A stretch of 64,000 bases of DNA, from the NCBI RefSeq assembly GCF_036867195.1, contig NZ_JBAJII010000002.1:116592-180591 (forward strand), written 5' to 3'. Made by a program: the position numbers and the translations under genes. Shown piece by piece: positions 25,828 through 33,942 of this stretch. Source of the stretch: Arthrobacter sp. Soc17.1.1.1. Its GTDB lineage: Bacteria > Actinomycetota > Actinomycetes > Actinomycetales > Micrococcaceae. Numbering within the stretch: position 1 is the first letter of the stretch; every line of letters begins with the position of its first letter. The notes under the pieces were generated by a model, which was not told where the DNA came from, did not search any database, and was given only the letters and a program-made list of their open reading frames with translations.

Positions 25828-26925
25828 TCAGCGTTCCCCGCCTGTTGAGGTGATTCCTGGCAGGAACTCCGCGGGTAGTTCGGCGACAGGAATGATCACC
25901 ATGTCCTGAATCTTCCAGTCCATCCCGACGCAGGTACCGCGTGCCTCCTCCAAAACCTGCAATGACGGTAGGTTCCCGGCAGCGGGAACAATGAAGGACT
26001 CGACGTGGAACACGTGGCCCTCGTCCCGGACGCGGGAACGAGCGGCACTCACCCAATGAAGGTCCTGCAGGTAGTCGTCGATGCTGTGGAAAAGAGGGTC
26101 GGGCGCGGAACCGTCATAGGTGGTGGCACGGGCATCCATCAGCCCCGCCACCGCGCCACGAAGGTTCTTGATCCCGTCGCGCAGGATACTGACGGAAATC
26201 ACCAGGGCGGCCACAGCGTCGGCCCACCACCACCCGATGCCGATGCCGGCCACGCCGACGGCTGCTGCCAGGGCTGTCATCCAGTCGGCCTTGTTCATGT
26301 CGGCATCGGCGTACAGGACCTTGTCGTGCAGGGCCTTGGCGAGCTTCATCTTCACCCGACCGAGATACACCGGCGGGGCTGCGGTCAGGAGCATCGCGAT
26401 GATCATGAGCCAGCCCAGCCAGAACGTCTGACCGAACAGTTCGATGCCGCCGATGGTGGGGTGCTCCCCGGTGATCAGTCCCAACCCGGAGTCGACGATC
26501 AAATACCCACCCATCACTGTCAGGGCGACCGCGGCCACTAGGTGTGCGACCCCGACAGCGCGGTGGTACCCGTAGGGGTGCCGCTCGGAGGGGCGGCGGC
26601 GGATGATCCGGGTCGCAACCAGGAACGCGATCGGGGGCAGGAAGGAGAGCAGGTCCTCGATCCAGGCGGCTTTCATCGCTTGAGAGTTTCCCAGCACCAG
26701 GTAGACCATGCCGGTCGACACGGTCAGGAAAGCCAGGGTGATCCACTCGAACTTCACGCCTCTGCGCAGGGCCTGTTCCTGCTCGGCAGGCAGCCTTGTG
26801 TGCCCGAACCGTGCCTGGGTCCCTCCGTTGCCGCCGTTTCCACTCTTTCCGGTGTTTTCGTCATTCCCACGGTCCCGGCCGTCTTGGGGGTGTCCGTGTT
26901 CGGGATCTTTCCTGCGGGCGGTCAT
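25828..26925 (-). CDS. Cation diffusion facilitator family transporter
   Basis: The 365-residue protein has a Gly/Asn/Asp-rich cytoplasmic N-terminus, then six membrane helices. RHPYGYHRAVGVAHLVAA lies in the second loop/helix, and DADMNKADWMTALAAAVG with WWWADAVAALVISVSILRDG marks the metal-site helices. A soluble C-terminal domain follows with His residues (HVFHVESF). The family exports Zn, Co, Fe, Mn or Cd by proton exchange. Its ATG overlaps the stop of the lipoprotein gene (ATGA 26922-26925), so the two are translationally coupled. Confidence 0.85.
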   Translation of the reverse strand: MTARRKDPEHGHPQDGRDRGNDENTGKSGNGGNGGTQARFGHTRLPAEQEQALRRGVKFEWITLAFLTVSTGMVYLVLGNSQAMKAAWIEDLLSFLPPIAFLVATRIIRRRPSERHPYGYHRAVGVAHLVAAVALTVMGGYLIVDSGLGLITGEHPTIGGIELFGQTFWLGWLMIIAMLLTAAPPVYLGRVKMKLAKALHDKVLYADADMNKADWMTALAAAVGVAGIGIGWWWADAVAALVISVSILRDGIKNLRGAVAGLMDARATTYDGSAPDPLFHSIDDYLQDLHWVSAARSRVRDEGHVFHVESFIVPAAGNLPSLQVLEEARGTCVGMDWKIQDMVIIPVAELPAEFLPGITSTGGER

Positions 26926-27419
26926 GATGTTGGTTCCTGCTCGAGCAGGAACGTATCGAGTTCCAGAAGGAACGCGTTCTCGCCCAAGGGCACGAGCATC
27001 ACGTGTTTCTCCGTTTTTCCCTGTTCATCGGTGCTCTCGGTGTAGGGGCGGGTCATCCCAGCATCCGTTGACCACGGAGTGTCATCGGTGATGCCGCCGA
27101 TAACGAGGTCCACGTCACCATCCTTCAGGCTCTTGACGAGCTCCTGTTCGCTGCCGGAGATCCAGCGAGGCTCCGTGCCCAGAGACTCGGCAAAGCCCCG
27201 GACAAGGTCCGGCTCGCTACCGGTAGGATTCTGGTCCTGCTCCAGGCGCACCCATTCGCCGTTGTCGGTCACTCCGACCCGCATCGTCCGCCCGGACACG
27301 CGCTCAAGAGCCCCATCAGGATCAGATGGCACGGACACCCCACAACCGGCAAGCACCCCACAGCACAGCAACCCCACCAAAAGCCCGGAAACACGCGTGT
27401 ACTGCCCGTTGCTACCCAT
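26922..27419 (-). CDS. Short extracellular solute-binding lipoprotein
   Basis: The 165-residue protein has a lipoprotein signal (LLCCGVLAGC). It then shows the first-lobe pattern of family 3 binding proteins: RVGVTDNGEWVRL, EPDLVRGFAESLG and LVKSLKDGDVDLVIGGITD. It is far shorter than the usual 240-280 residues and lacks most of the second lobe. It overlaps the CDF exporter by 4 bp, so it may bind a metal or organic ligand for that exporter or sense it outside the cell. No ABC permease is nearby. Confidence 0.7.
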   Translation of the reverse strand: MGSNGQYTRVSGLLVGLLCCGVLAGCGVSVPSDPDGALERVSGRTMRVGVTDNGEWVRLEQDQNPTGSEPDLVRGFAESLGTEPRWISGSEQELVKSLKDGDVDLVIGGITDDTPWSTDAGMTRPYTESTDEQGKTEKHVMLVPLGENAFLLELDTFLLEQEPTS

Positions 27420-27629
27420 GCCCTGCCCTCCACACTGCCCGCGTAGTCCTCATCGTCAACCTACAGCTTGGGCAACCGTGAGCGTTTACCCGGCCTTGGG
27501 GGCAGCGCTAGGTTGAAAGCCCCTGATGTGGTGGAGAACCCGGCAACGGGCTTGTCATCGCGCAGGGTCTCTGTACGATCCCGGCTAGAAGGGTCGCGGA
27601 CGAAGCGCCCCGTGCAAGGAGAGATACGC

Positions 27630-27905
27630 ATGGCGCAGAACCTCAATCAACCCATCACTGATGACAGCATCAAGGTACGCCAGCTCAGCCATTACCAGTT
27701 CAGCTGGGTGGCCGATGAGCCAGGACAACCCGGATCATGGACGCTTCAACTCGTCCTCGATCAGGGGGCATGGGAAGAAGTGCTCACCATTGATGCTGAC
27801 GATGCGGACAACCTGCAGGACCTCCTCTCCACCGCGGAGACGGTGTACTACGACGTGCAACGCCGGACCCTGATGTTCGGAACCACGCCTGCAGGCCACC
27901 ACTAA
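27630..27905 (+). CDS. Small conserved-looking protein of unknown function
   Basis: ATG 27630 follows AAGGAGAG. The 91-residue product has alternating hydrophobic strands (YQFSWVADEPGQPGSWTLQL) and an acidic helix (DADDADNLQDLLSTAETVYYD). It has no signal peptide or membrane helix. It stands 100 bp before the CsbD gene on the same strand. The family is not recognised. Confidence 0.6.
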   Translation: MAQNLNQPITDDSIKVRQLSHYQFSWVADEPGQPGSWTLQLVLDQGAWEEVLTIDADDADNLQDLLSTAETVYYDVQRRTLMFGTTPAGHH

Positions 27906-27961
27906 CCCAAGCACCGGCTCGTGACCTCGCCGCAGTAGAGGGCGGGCAATGGCACCAACAA

Positions 27962-27997
27962 ATGACATCAAACGACATCATATGACATCAAACGACA
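27962..27997 (+). repeat. 16-bp direct repeat before the CsbD gene
   Basis: ATGACATCAAACGACA occurs at 27962-27977 and 27982-27997, a 20-bp period (about two helical turns). The second copy ends 11 bp before the GTG start and touches the ribosome site GGGAG. Confidence 0.7.
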
Positions 27998-28008
27998 GGG
28001 AGACCAAC

Positions 28009-28185
28009 GTGGGACTGGACGACAAGATTGGCAACGCCGCGGACAAGCTCGGCGGCAAAGGCAAAGAAGCAGCCGGCAACGCAACAGGAGACCGTGACCT
28101 GCAGGCCGAGGGTCAGGGCGACCAGGCCAAGGGCGACGTGAAGCAGGCCGGCGAAAAGCTCAAGGACGCATTCAAGAAAGACTGA
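28009..28185 (+). CDS. CsbD family stress protein
   Basis: The 58-residue protein, GLDDKIGNAADKLGGKGKEA followed by D-LQAEGQGDQAKGDVKQAGEKLKDAFKKD, is a typical CsbD-like protein. It is small, charged, helical, and in other bacteria induced by general stress. The GTG at 28009 is preceded by GGGAG. Biochemical function is unknown for the family. The upstream 16-bp direct repeat may control it. Confidence 0.85.
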   Translation: MGLDDKIGNAADKLGGKGKEAAGNATGDRDLQAEGQGDQAKGDVKQAGEKLKDAFKKD

Positions 28186-28674
28186 TCAAAGGCATAGCAG
28201 CGCAGCAGTAGAGAAGGCGCGTCGCCGGTGCCGCGGTGTGGTGAGTGGGGCCACCGCAGCGCGGCACCGCCCTCTTGGGGCTGCCACACTGAACTATGGA
28301 ACAACACAGCGCATCTGCCCTTGATCCTGCGCCAGCCGCCGATCAAACCGGGATGGATGACAGGGGTGTTCGTCGTCGCCCGTCTCCGTAGCCCGAGTCC
28401 AACAGCCGCGACAGCAGCTGACAACAGTTGACGGTTCAGGCTGTGAACACACAACTATGCCGACACGGACTGCCCTTTCCACACACCCTTATGAGCTGAG
28501 ACCCATCAGTTGAGCTGGTCGTCGTACAGCAGGACGCGTAAGGTCAAGAGCCCGGTCGGGGCGCGGCAGCCCAAGGGTTTGCGGCCTCCTGAGCCCGGGA
28601 TGAACCTGACGCTACGAAAGCCCAGGCCAGCAGCACAGCAAACGGGTATCGAATAATTCTCGAGAGGGCACGGC
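28186..28674. other. Intergenic region
   Basis: About 490 bp. An imperfect hairpin at about 28227-28270 (GGTGCCGCGGTG ... CACCGC..CGCGGCACC) could end the CsbD transcript. No further supportable gene is seen. Confidence 0.35.
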
Positions 28675-28875
28675 ATGGAACCGACGCAGATTGAGAAGTG
28701 GTGGCCACGTGTCGACACTGATGTGAAGCAGTGGCTGAGGGAACACCAGGGCTCCACGGACATTCCAGAACATGTTCAAGCCGGAATCGTTGACGCCGGC
28801 GGGCCAGCTGGAGCCCGCCTTTTGGCAGACGATGATTGGCAGTTCATCCGCACCCAATCCGAGGCCGTGGATTGA
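28675..28875 (+). CDS. Small hypothetical protein, 66 residues
   Basis: ATG 28675 follows GAGAGG with good spacing. The product (MEPTQIEKWWPRVDTDVKQWL...PEHVQAGIVDAGG) is soluble with amphipathic helices and tryptophans. It looks like a real short gene, but no family is recognised. Confidence 0.5.
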   Translation: MEPTQIEKWWPRVDTDVKQWLREHQGSTDIPEHVQAGIVDAGGPAGARLLADDDWQFIRTQSEAVD

Positions 28876-29000
28876 CGCCACCGTAAGAACCGGGTTTGCC
28901 GGTGGTGGTCTTCATGCCGTGGCCTGACGATCACCAGCTTCTCGTGCCACATGCAAGTACTCACCAGGGCCGCAGCCCTCGCCTATATCTCACCAGGGTG

Positions 29001-29489
29001 TCAGGAAGAGGAGAATCGTCCCGTGATGGTGGTCAGCATGATGTGGGCGAGCTGGTCCTGTTGTGTCTTTGCGCGGTCCTTCAGGCGTTGCATCTCGGCT
29101 GCCCTGATTCGGTCATCATTACGCGATAGCTCAAGCAGGGAAACCCACAGGTTCTCTTTGCCGTGAACAGCTGATTGCAGGGCTTCAAGCTCGAGTTGGC
29201 CGGCAATGCCGCGGTTTTTTCTCAGCGGGTTCAGCGGACCTGCCTTGCTGACCTGGGCGCCGAACCATTTCACAGCAGCCTTCACTGGTCCTTGGCTGTA
29301 TCCCAGCTGATGCACCAGTTTCACCAGATCCTCCCGATCAGCGGCAATGTCGCTCCGCAGCCCGGAGAAAGTGGCCTTGAAGGGCGTGTTGCTCCACGTC
29401 CGTTCCGCCGAGATGAACAGTTGCACTCCTGACTCAGCGGCTATCAGGTGGTCTTCGAGATATGCAGACAGCCGGTCATCGTTGATCAT
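29001..29489 (-). CDS. Ferritin-like helical protein of unknown function
   Basis: The 162-residue protein starts MINDDRLSAYLEDHLIAAES, followed by long helices (DREDLVKLVHQLGY, GQLELEALQSAVHGKENLW, RAKTQQDQLAHIM). The LEDHL..A...G start and the LELEALQ.AV.GK block recur in unnamed ferritin-like four-helix proteins of Actinobacteria. No complete di-iron ligand set could be identified. A start at 29507 adds six residues. The product is probably cytoplasmic. Confidence 0.55.
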   Translation of the reverse strand: MINDDRLSAYLEDHLIAAESGVQLFISAERTWSNTPFKATFSGLRSDIAADREDLVKLVHQLGYSQGPVKAAVKWFGAQVSKAGPLNPLRKNRGIAGQLELEALQSAVHGKENLWVSLLELSRNDDRIRAAEMQRLKDRAKTQQDQLAHIMLTTITGRFSSS

Positions 29490-29507
29490 GCATTCATCAT
29501 CCAACAC

Positions 29508-29844
29508 TCAGAAGAGTGCGAATATTCTGGGAGTGGCGGTCTTTTCGACGGCTTCTTGGCACTAGGGGCTGACTTCCTCACTTTGATGGCGAGCATGTGT
29601 GGGTACACCTCAGATGCCTGATGCAGGATGCATGGTGGACGCGATTCGCTGATTGGGTGCGGCTGTGGCACCTGGATGGATGCGCGCGCTGAAAGTAATG
29701 GTTGCCGACAGGAACGGTAACGGGTCAGATGGAAGAGACAGCGAAAGCTACCCAGTACGCGACTCCTCGATGAGGGGAGTTCGATCAGGGAGAACGCACC
29801 TGATTCAGGTAAGGGGCGCCGCTGCATGACCGCAGGAGGCAGCT
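29508..29844. other. Intergenic region before the DUF1508 gene
   Basis: No supportable gene or clear structure. The DUF1508 gene's ribosome site lies at its end. Confidence 0.35.
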
Positions 29845-30021
29845 ATGGCAGGACGGTTCGAGATCTACCGTGACGACAACCACTTTCGGTTCCGTCTCAC
29901 AGGAGATGATGGCGCCACCCTTGTTACCAGTGAGCCCTTCGACGACAAGGACACTACAGTCGCTGGTATCAACGGTATCCGGGACTGCGCTGCCTCGGCG
30001 CTCATCGCCGACCTCAGCTAA
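29845..30021 (+). CDS. DUF1508 (YegP-like) protein
   Basis: AGGAGG at 29834-29839 precedes ATG 29845. The 58-residue product (AGRFEIYRDDNHFRFRL, then GINGIRDCAASA) fits the YegP/DUF1508 domain, a small beta-beta-alpha-beta unit whose members often begin FEIY.D..G.FRFRL and continue with GI.S...NA. One domain copy is present. The function is unknown, and several relatives are stress-induced. Confidence 0.8.
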   Translation: MAGRFEIYRDDNHFRFRLTGDDGATLVTSEPFDDKDTTVAGINGIRDCAASALIADLS

Positions 30022-30097
30022 TCAGGACCGAGGTACAACCATCTCGCGTACCCCCATGCTCAGTGTCAGACCGCTCTTCTTCACCAGCTGCTCGCAC

Positions 30098-30111
30098 CTA
30101 CCTGTGGGTAG
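30098..30111 (+). repeat. CTACCTGTGGGTAG motif, copy 1
   Basis: This 14-bp imperfect palindrome occurs here, 12 bp before a tiny ORF, and again at 33837-33850, about 100 bp before a STAS-like gene. It may be a promoter or operator element. Confidence 0.4.
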
Positions 30112-30122
30112 CAAAGTAGTTG

Positions 30123-30233
30123 ATGAAACGGGTACCCCTGATCGGGGCGATCCTCGGCGGTAAAGCCGGCATGCACTTCCACCGCAAAGCCGACCAGGTC
30201 GGCATCGACCACCAGGCCGGCCTCAACGGCTAA
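30123..30233 (+). CDS. Possible 36-residue protein
   Basis: The open frame encodes VPLIGAILGGKAGMHFHRKA and more, a short hydrophobic-then-His-rich peptide. It lies just before a strong terminator, so it would be the last gene of the transcript. The ribosome site is weak, and it may instead be a remnant of a longer gene. Confidence 0.3.
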   Translation: MKRVPLIGAILGGKAGMHFHRKADQVGIDHQAGLNG

Positions 30234-30260
30234 CCCGACCAGGCAGTAACCGCAGTAACG

Positions 30261-30294
30261 GCGAGGGCGCCCCTGATGGAAGGGGCGCCCTCGC
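30261..30294 (+). terminator. Strong hairpin terminator
   Basis: GCGAGGGCGCCCCT (30261-30274) pairs perfectly with AGGGGCGCCCTCGC (30281-30294), a 14-bp stem with a 6-nt loop, followed by TCCTTGTCC. It ends the DUF1508 transcript. Confidence 0.75.
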
Positions 30295-30385
30295 TCCTTG
30301 TCCCAGAATGATGCACCGAACCGTTGTATCAGGACCGAGATGCAGCAGGGTCGATGGGGGCGAGCTTTCAGGTGTCTGCAAAGAA

Positions 30386-30417
30386 AGACCGGGCCACCCT
30401 ACTGGGTGGCCCGGTCT
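30386..30417 (-). terminator. Rho-independent terminator of the 42-residue protein gene
   Basis: AGACCGGGCCACCC (30386-30399) pairs perfectly with GGGTGGCCCGGTCT (30404-30417). On the minus strand TTTCTTTG follows, giving a good terminator about 20 bp past the stop at 30439. Confidence 0.8.
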
Positions 30418-30438
30418 CGGTCGTGACGACGGTGTGTT

Positions 30439-30567
30439 CTACTTCTGGTCGCCGTCCTTGTGCCCGTCGAGGGCTTCCTTTGCCTTGTCCTTGCCCTGGT
30501 CAACCTTGTCCGGGTTGTCCTGTGCGTAGTCCTTGGCCTTGTCTGCCATTCCGCCTAGATCTGCCAT
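30439..30567 (-). CDS. Small Rv0909/MT0933-like antitoxin-family protein
   Basis: ATG 30567 follows AGAGG by 9 nt. The 42-residue product, MADLGGMADKAKDYAQDNPD, then KVDQGKDKAKEALDGHK, resembles the short helical MT0933-like proteins annotated as antitoxins and also CsbD-type stress peptides. No toxin gene is adjacent, so a free-standing stress protein is just as likely. It has its own terminator. Confidence 0.6.
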   Translation of the reverse strand: MADLGGMADKAKDYAQDNPDKVDQGKDKAKEALDGHKDGDQK

Positions 30568-30784
30568 AGATGGTGTCCTCTCGCGATCGGGCCCGAGACC
30601 CTTGCCTGCAGTCCCGGTCTGACCCGCCCATCCTGCACCCGGTCGTCGCACTAACTCCAGCCCAGCCGGGTCCCCGCACCTGACCAATATTCAGCCGACA
30701 GATGCGGTACCCTCACATGCCCGGGAGCGGGCATCACTGGCTTCCGGCATGCGTCCTTCCTTGCCGGGCTCGATCGGCTTTGTC

Positions 30785-31585
30785 CTACACGCCTTTGGGG
30801 TCATCTGGTGTGGTGTTGATTTCCTGTTCGGCGATGGTGGCCAGGTCACGCAGCGACTGCTCATCCTCGGCCGAGAAGTCGCGGGGGTTCTGGTCGATGA
30901 CGCATAAGGTTCCAACGGTCCACCCGCGCAGGCCTCGGAGTGGGTAGCCGGCGTAGAAGCGGATGTAGGGCTCTCCCAGGACCAAAGGGTTGGACTTGAA
31001 GCGGGGATCCGTCCGGGCGTCAGTGACAATAAGCGGGCCGGCGTTGCGAATCGTAGCATTGCAGAACGAAATCTCCCGCGGCATGTCCTGGGATACGTTT
31101 CCCACCATGGACTTGAGGAACTGCCGGTGATCATCGATCAGGGCGACGGTCGCTGTGCTGACCCCAAATTGTTCCCTGGCCTGACGGGTAATCCGATCAA
31201 AGCGCTCCTCACCCGGTGTGTCCAGCAGGTGCGTGCGCGTCACCGCGCCCAAGCGCTCCTCTTCGGCTTCGGCAGGTGAGAGTAGAAACGATCCGGCGGC
31301 GCCGAGCATCCGCCGGGCATTACCGTCATGGCTTTGCGCTTGAGCCTCGGCACTGCAAGGCACCCGCAGTGCCGAGTAAGCTTCCTCGAGGAGCTCGTTG
31401 GCGGCCGTCGCCAGGATGTCGCGGTCGAACACGGACACGTCGAACAGGGCGTTGAGGTAAGCGTCGACTTCAAGCTGCGACAAATCACCGCCCAACCCGA
31501 AATAGCTGACCCACAGTTCCTCCACGGGAAGGCCCGCTTGAATGAGCGCGGCGCGCGTCGGATCCTGGTGCGTACGCTGGTCCAC
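30785..31585 (-). CDS. GAF domain protein
   Basis: The 266-residue protein has an unrecognised helical N-terminal domain of about 105 residues, then a GAF domain. The latter reads LLDTPGEERFDRITRQAREQFGV, ALIDDHRQFLKSMVG, MPREISFCNATIRN, and FYAGYPLRGLRGWTVGTLCVID. This subtype occurs alone or with kinases and cyclases as a redox, haem or bilin sensor. Here no output domain follows, so the N-terminal part may be the effector. It lies among GAF-ANTAR genes. Confidence 0.75.
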   Translation of the reverse strand: MDQRTHQDPTRAALIQAGLPVEELWVSYFGLGGDLSQLEVDAYLNALFDVSVFDRDILATAANELLEEAYSALRVPCSAEAQAQSHDGNARRMLGAAGSFLLSPAEAEEERLGAVTRTHLLDTPGEERFDRITRQAREQFGVSTATVALIDDHRQFLKSMVGNVSQDMPREISFCNATIRNAGPLIVTDARTDPRFKSNPLVLGEPYIRFYAGYPLRGLRGWTVGTLCVIDQNPRDFSAEDEQSLRDLATIAEQEINTTPDDPKGV

Positions 31586-31942
31586 AATGAACGTCCGATG
31601 ATGAGGTGAAGGGGCCTGACCACGGCGACACCAGGAAAGGTTAGGCTCCCGGAACCACTAGTAATCAGCTTGCTTACTAGTTCACGGTACCGCGCCTGCC
31701 CTGACCACAAAAAGGACATGTCAGCAGTTGCATCCGGACTAAAATCGACAGTGCACAGGATCTACAGGACGCACGGCAGCTATCCTGCCAGCTCGTCGGT
31801 GACTCTCCTGATTCTTTCTTACAGTGCGGGTCCCGGTCAGAGCGACCCGTTGCGGTGGGCTTCAGGGCGGCGAAACGAGGGTTCAGACACTTGGTTGTGA
31901 CGTCGTCCTGGGTTCGTTTGGTGAGGCTCCTAGACTGACGGT
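31586..31942. other. Intergenic region with palindrome
   Basis: No gene. ACTAGTAA (31657-31664) and TTACTAGT (31674-31681) form an inverted repeat with a 9-nt centre, about 75 bp upstream of the GAF gene, and could be an operator. Confidence 0.45.
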
Positions 31943-32785
31943 ATGGAACAAGGTATGGGTGGCACGTCAGCTGCAGAGAGGCTGCAGCGATTACTGCTCA
32001 CCTCGGGCACCCTGGACATTTTCCTCGAGGGTTTCGCCAGTCACACTGTGACCCTCCTTGAGGGTCAGGTCGACGTGTTGTGCGGAGTGACGTTGAAGCA
32101 GCAGAAGCAGGCACTTACGGTTGCCAGTAGCAGCCCCGAAGCCAAAGCCCTCGATGAGGTGCAGTACGGCTACGGCGACGGCCCATGCCTCAACGCCATC
32201 AGGACCGGCACCACCATCATCGTCCAGGACACCCGCACGGACGGGCGGTGGCCGGAGTACTTCGACGCCATCACTGCCCAGGGCTTTCACTCCGTACTCG
32301 GCGTTCCCATCCTCACCGGCACTGGCGAATACACCGGCGACAGTGGTGGCAGTGGTGACAGGGCTGGGAAACGCGATAGCGACGGTATTGGCAAGCGCGA
32401 TAAGAGTGGTGGTAAGGGTGGAGGCAAGGACAGCGCCGAGGGTGTTGCCGTGGACCTGTACGCACGTAAACCTCACGCGTTCACCCCTGAATTGATTGAA
32501 CAGGTTGAAGCGTATGCGGCCGAGGCCACGCTGACCCTTCAACTGGCCCTGCGTCTGGCTGCCCATGAAAGGACGGCAGCCCATTTGAGGGCCGCGATGG
32601 AATCACGCACCAACATCGATATCGCGATCGGCATCATCATCGCTCAGAACCGGTGCACGCCCGACACGGCCATCAGCATCCTGCAACGTGCCTCCAACGG
32701 GCAGAACATCAAGCTACGCGTTCTGGCCGAGCAGATCGTTGCATCTCTGGCCAGCACGCCGGCGCCAACCCACTTCACCGACTAA
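31943..32785 (+). CDS. GAF and ANTAR domain regulator with low-complexity insert
   Basis: The 280-residue protein has GAF blocks LDEVQYGYGDGPCLNAIRTG and DTRTDGRWPEYFDAI...GFHSVLGVPI. About 38 inserted residues rich in Gly, Ser, Asp and Lys follow (GEYTGDSGGSGDRAGKRDSD onwards), and then the GAF fold resumes at VAVDLYARKPHAFTPE. The ANTAR domain reads ESRTNIDIAIGIIIAQNRCT...ISILQRAS. The relative at 15710 has no such insert. RNA binding for antitermination is expected from the family. The insert would form a flexible loop near the GAF pocket. Confidence 0.85.
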   Translation: MEQGMGGTSAAERLQRLLLTSGTLDIFLEGFASHTVTLLEGQVDVLCGVTLKQQKQALTVASSSPEAKALDEVQYGYGDGPCLNAIRTGTTIIVQDTRTDGRWPEYFDAITAQGFHSVLGVPILTGTGEYTGDSGGSGDRAGKRDSDGIGKRDKSGGKGGGKDSAEGVAVDLYARKPHAFTPELIEQVEAYAAEATLTLQLALRLAAHERTAAHLRAAMESRTNIDIAIGIIIAQNRCTPDTAISILQRASNGQNIKLRVLAEQIVASLASTPAPTHFTD

Positions 32786-33282
32786 CCGGGTCGAGCCCTA
32801 ACTGATCGGCAACACCCCGGACCAACCTGGATGAGGTCGGTCCGGTCAGAGCCGAGTGGTAGGCGGCGCTGAGCGTCTTGCCCCTCTTGTCGGGCGTTGT
32901 AGTGCGCGGCTACCTGTGTGGCGGACAGGGCCTGGGTGTAGATAGCGGTTTCGTCGAGGGTGCCGGCGAAGTAGTTGCTGGTGGGTGGGGAGGGCCATCG
33001 TGGCAGGGTTCCGGCCCCGATCTGCCCGTACCCGCTGTAGGGTTCGGCGTCGCGGTACCTGGTGTCGGAGGCGACGAGGAGACCGTCGACGTAAAGGGTC
33101 ATACCTGCGCTGGAGAGGGTCGCGACGACGTGATGCCATGCTCCGTCGTTGTAGGGGCGCGGGCCGAAGATGTACCGGACGGCGCCCGGGTAGATGCCGA
33201 AGACAATGCGACCATCATTGATCATGTAGAGGTGCCGGTCGTTCTGGGCGGCGTTCAGACTGGTGCCGTCTCTGACGGGCGA
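32782..33282 (-). pseudogene. C-terminal fragment of a LamG-like jelly-roll protein
   Basis: The minus-strand frame is open from 33282 and encodes NAAQNDRHLYMINDGRIVFG, GAWHHVVATLSSAGMTLYVDG and LDETAIYTQALSATQVAAHY, the second half of a concanavalin-like LamG domain. These come from large secreted carbohydrate- or protein-binding proteins. The N-terminal part, the signal and the rest of the domain are missing, and the last 30 residues are unrelated. It is wedged between two ANTAR genes and is probably dead. Confidence 0.65.
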
Positions 33283-33330
33283 TCAGCGGACAAGAACCAG
33301 ACCGATTCACGAGGAGAGCGGGGCGGCACC

Positions 33331-33624
33331 ATGGCGGAAAGTGTGGAGTCGGGTCCTGATCGGTATGTAGACCCGATAGGACAGCGGATAGATAATCTTG
33401 TGGCTGCCCTGCGCCGGGAGGTCGACAAGGTTGAACAGCTGGGCGAAGCTCTCACCAGCAGGGATGTTATCGGTCAGGCCAAGGGGATTTTGATGGAGCG
33501 ATTCGAGATTGTCGAGGATGAGGCGTTCGCGATGCTGCAGGACACCAGCAACCGGACGAATGTGAAGCTCCACGATGTGGCTCGCCGGCTCGTGCGGGAG
33601 CGAGTGATTAACTGGCATTCTTAG
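33331..33624 (+). CDS. ANTAR domain-only protein
   Basis: ATG 33331 follows a GAGGAG/GGGCGG region. The 97-residue protein has a helix (DNLVAALRREVDKVEQLGEAL) that probably mediates dimer formation. It then has a full ANTAR domain, SRDVIGQAKGILMERFEIVEDEAFAML...SNRTNVKLHDVARRL, matching the canonical version of the 14745 protein. Without a sensor domain it may be constitutively active or may work with a partner. It is an RNA-hairpin-binding antiterminator by family. Confidence 0.8.
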   Translation: MAESVESGPDRYVDPIGQRIDNLVAALRREVDKVEQLGEALTSRDVIGQAKGILMERFEIVEDEAFAMLQDTSNRTNVKLHDVARRLVRERVINWHS

Positions 33625-33942
33625 GCGCTCATAGACCACATGACGGTGCAAGGGAGCTATGTCACGTTCCGATGTGTGGTCCTCGGGCTGAAGCAGAAGG
33701 TCCACTGGAAGGGACTCGAAGACTGGTGTCTAGCAGCGGGCAGGGTCTGGTAGTCCGGTGAAGGGTTGCAGGGCTGCGGGAACGCGCGGGCCCTGCACCC
33801 CTTCGCTGTGCCACGATGAGGCTCGGATCAGTGCTCCTACCTGTGGGTAGGATGAGGAATCCTTTAAGGTCTGGCTGGTCTCGGAGCAGGGGTTGCATCG
33901 ACAAGGGATGAAGTCCCTGCCCGATCCTGCCCCGGAGAGCCC
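33625..33942. other. Intergenic region
   Basis: No gene. It contains the second copy of the CTACCTGTGGGTAG motif at 33837-33850. Confidence 0.35.

Noticed and set aside
30439..30567. Toxin-antitoxin pair at the MT0933-like protein
   Set aside because: No toxin gene is next to it and it has its own terminator; a stress peptide is as likely.
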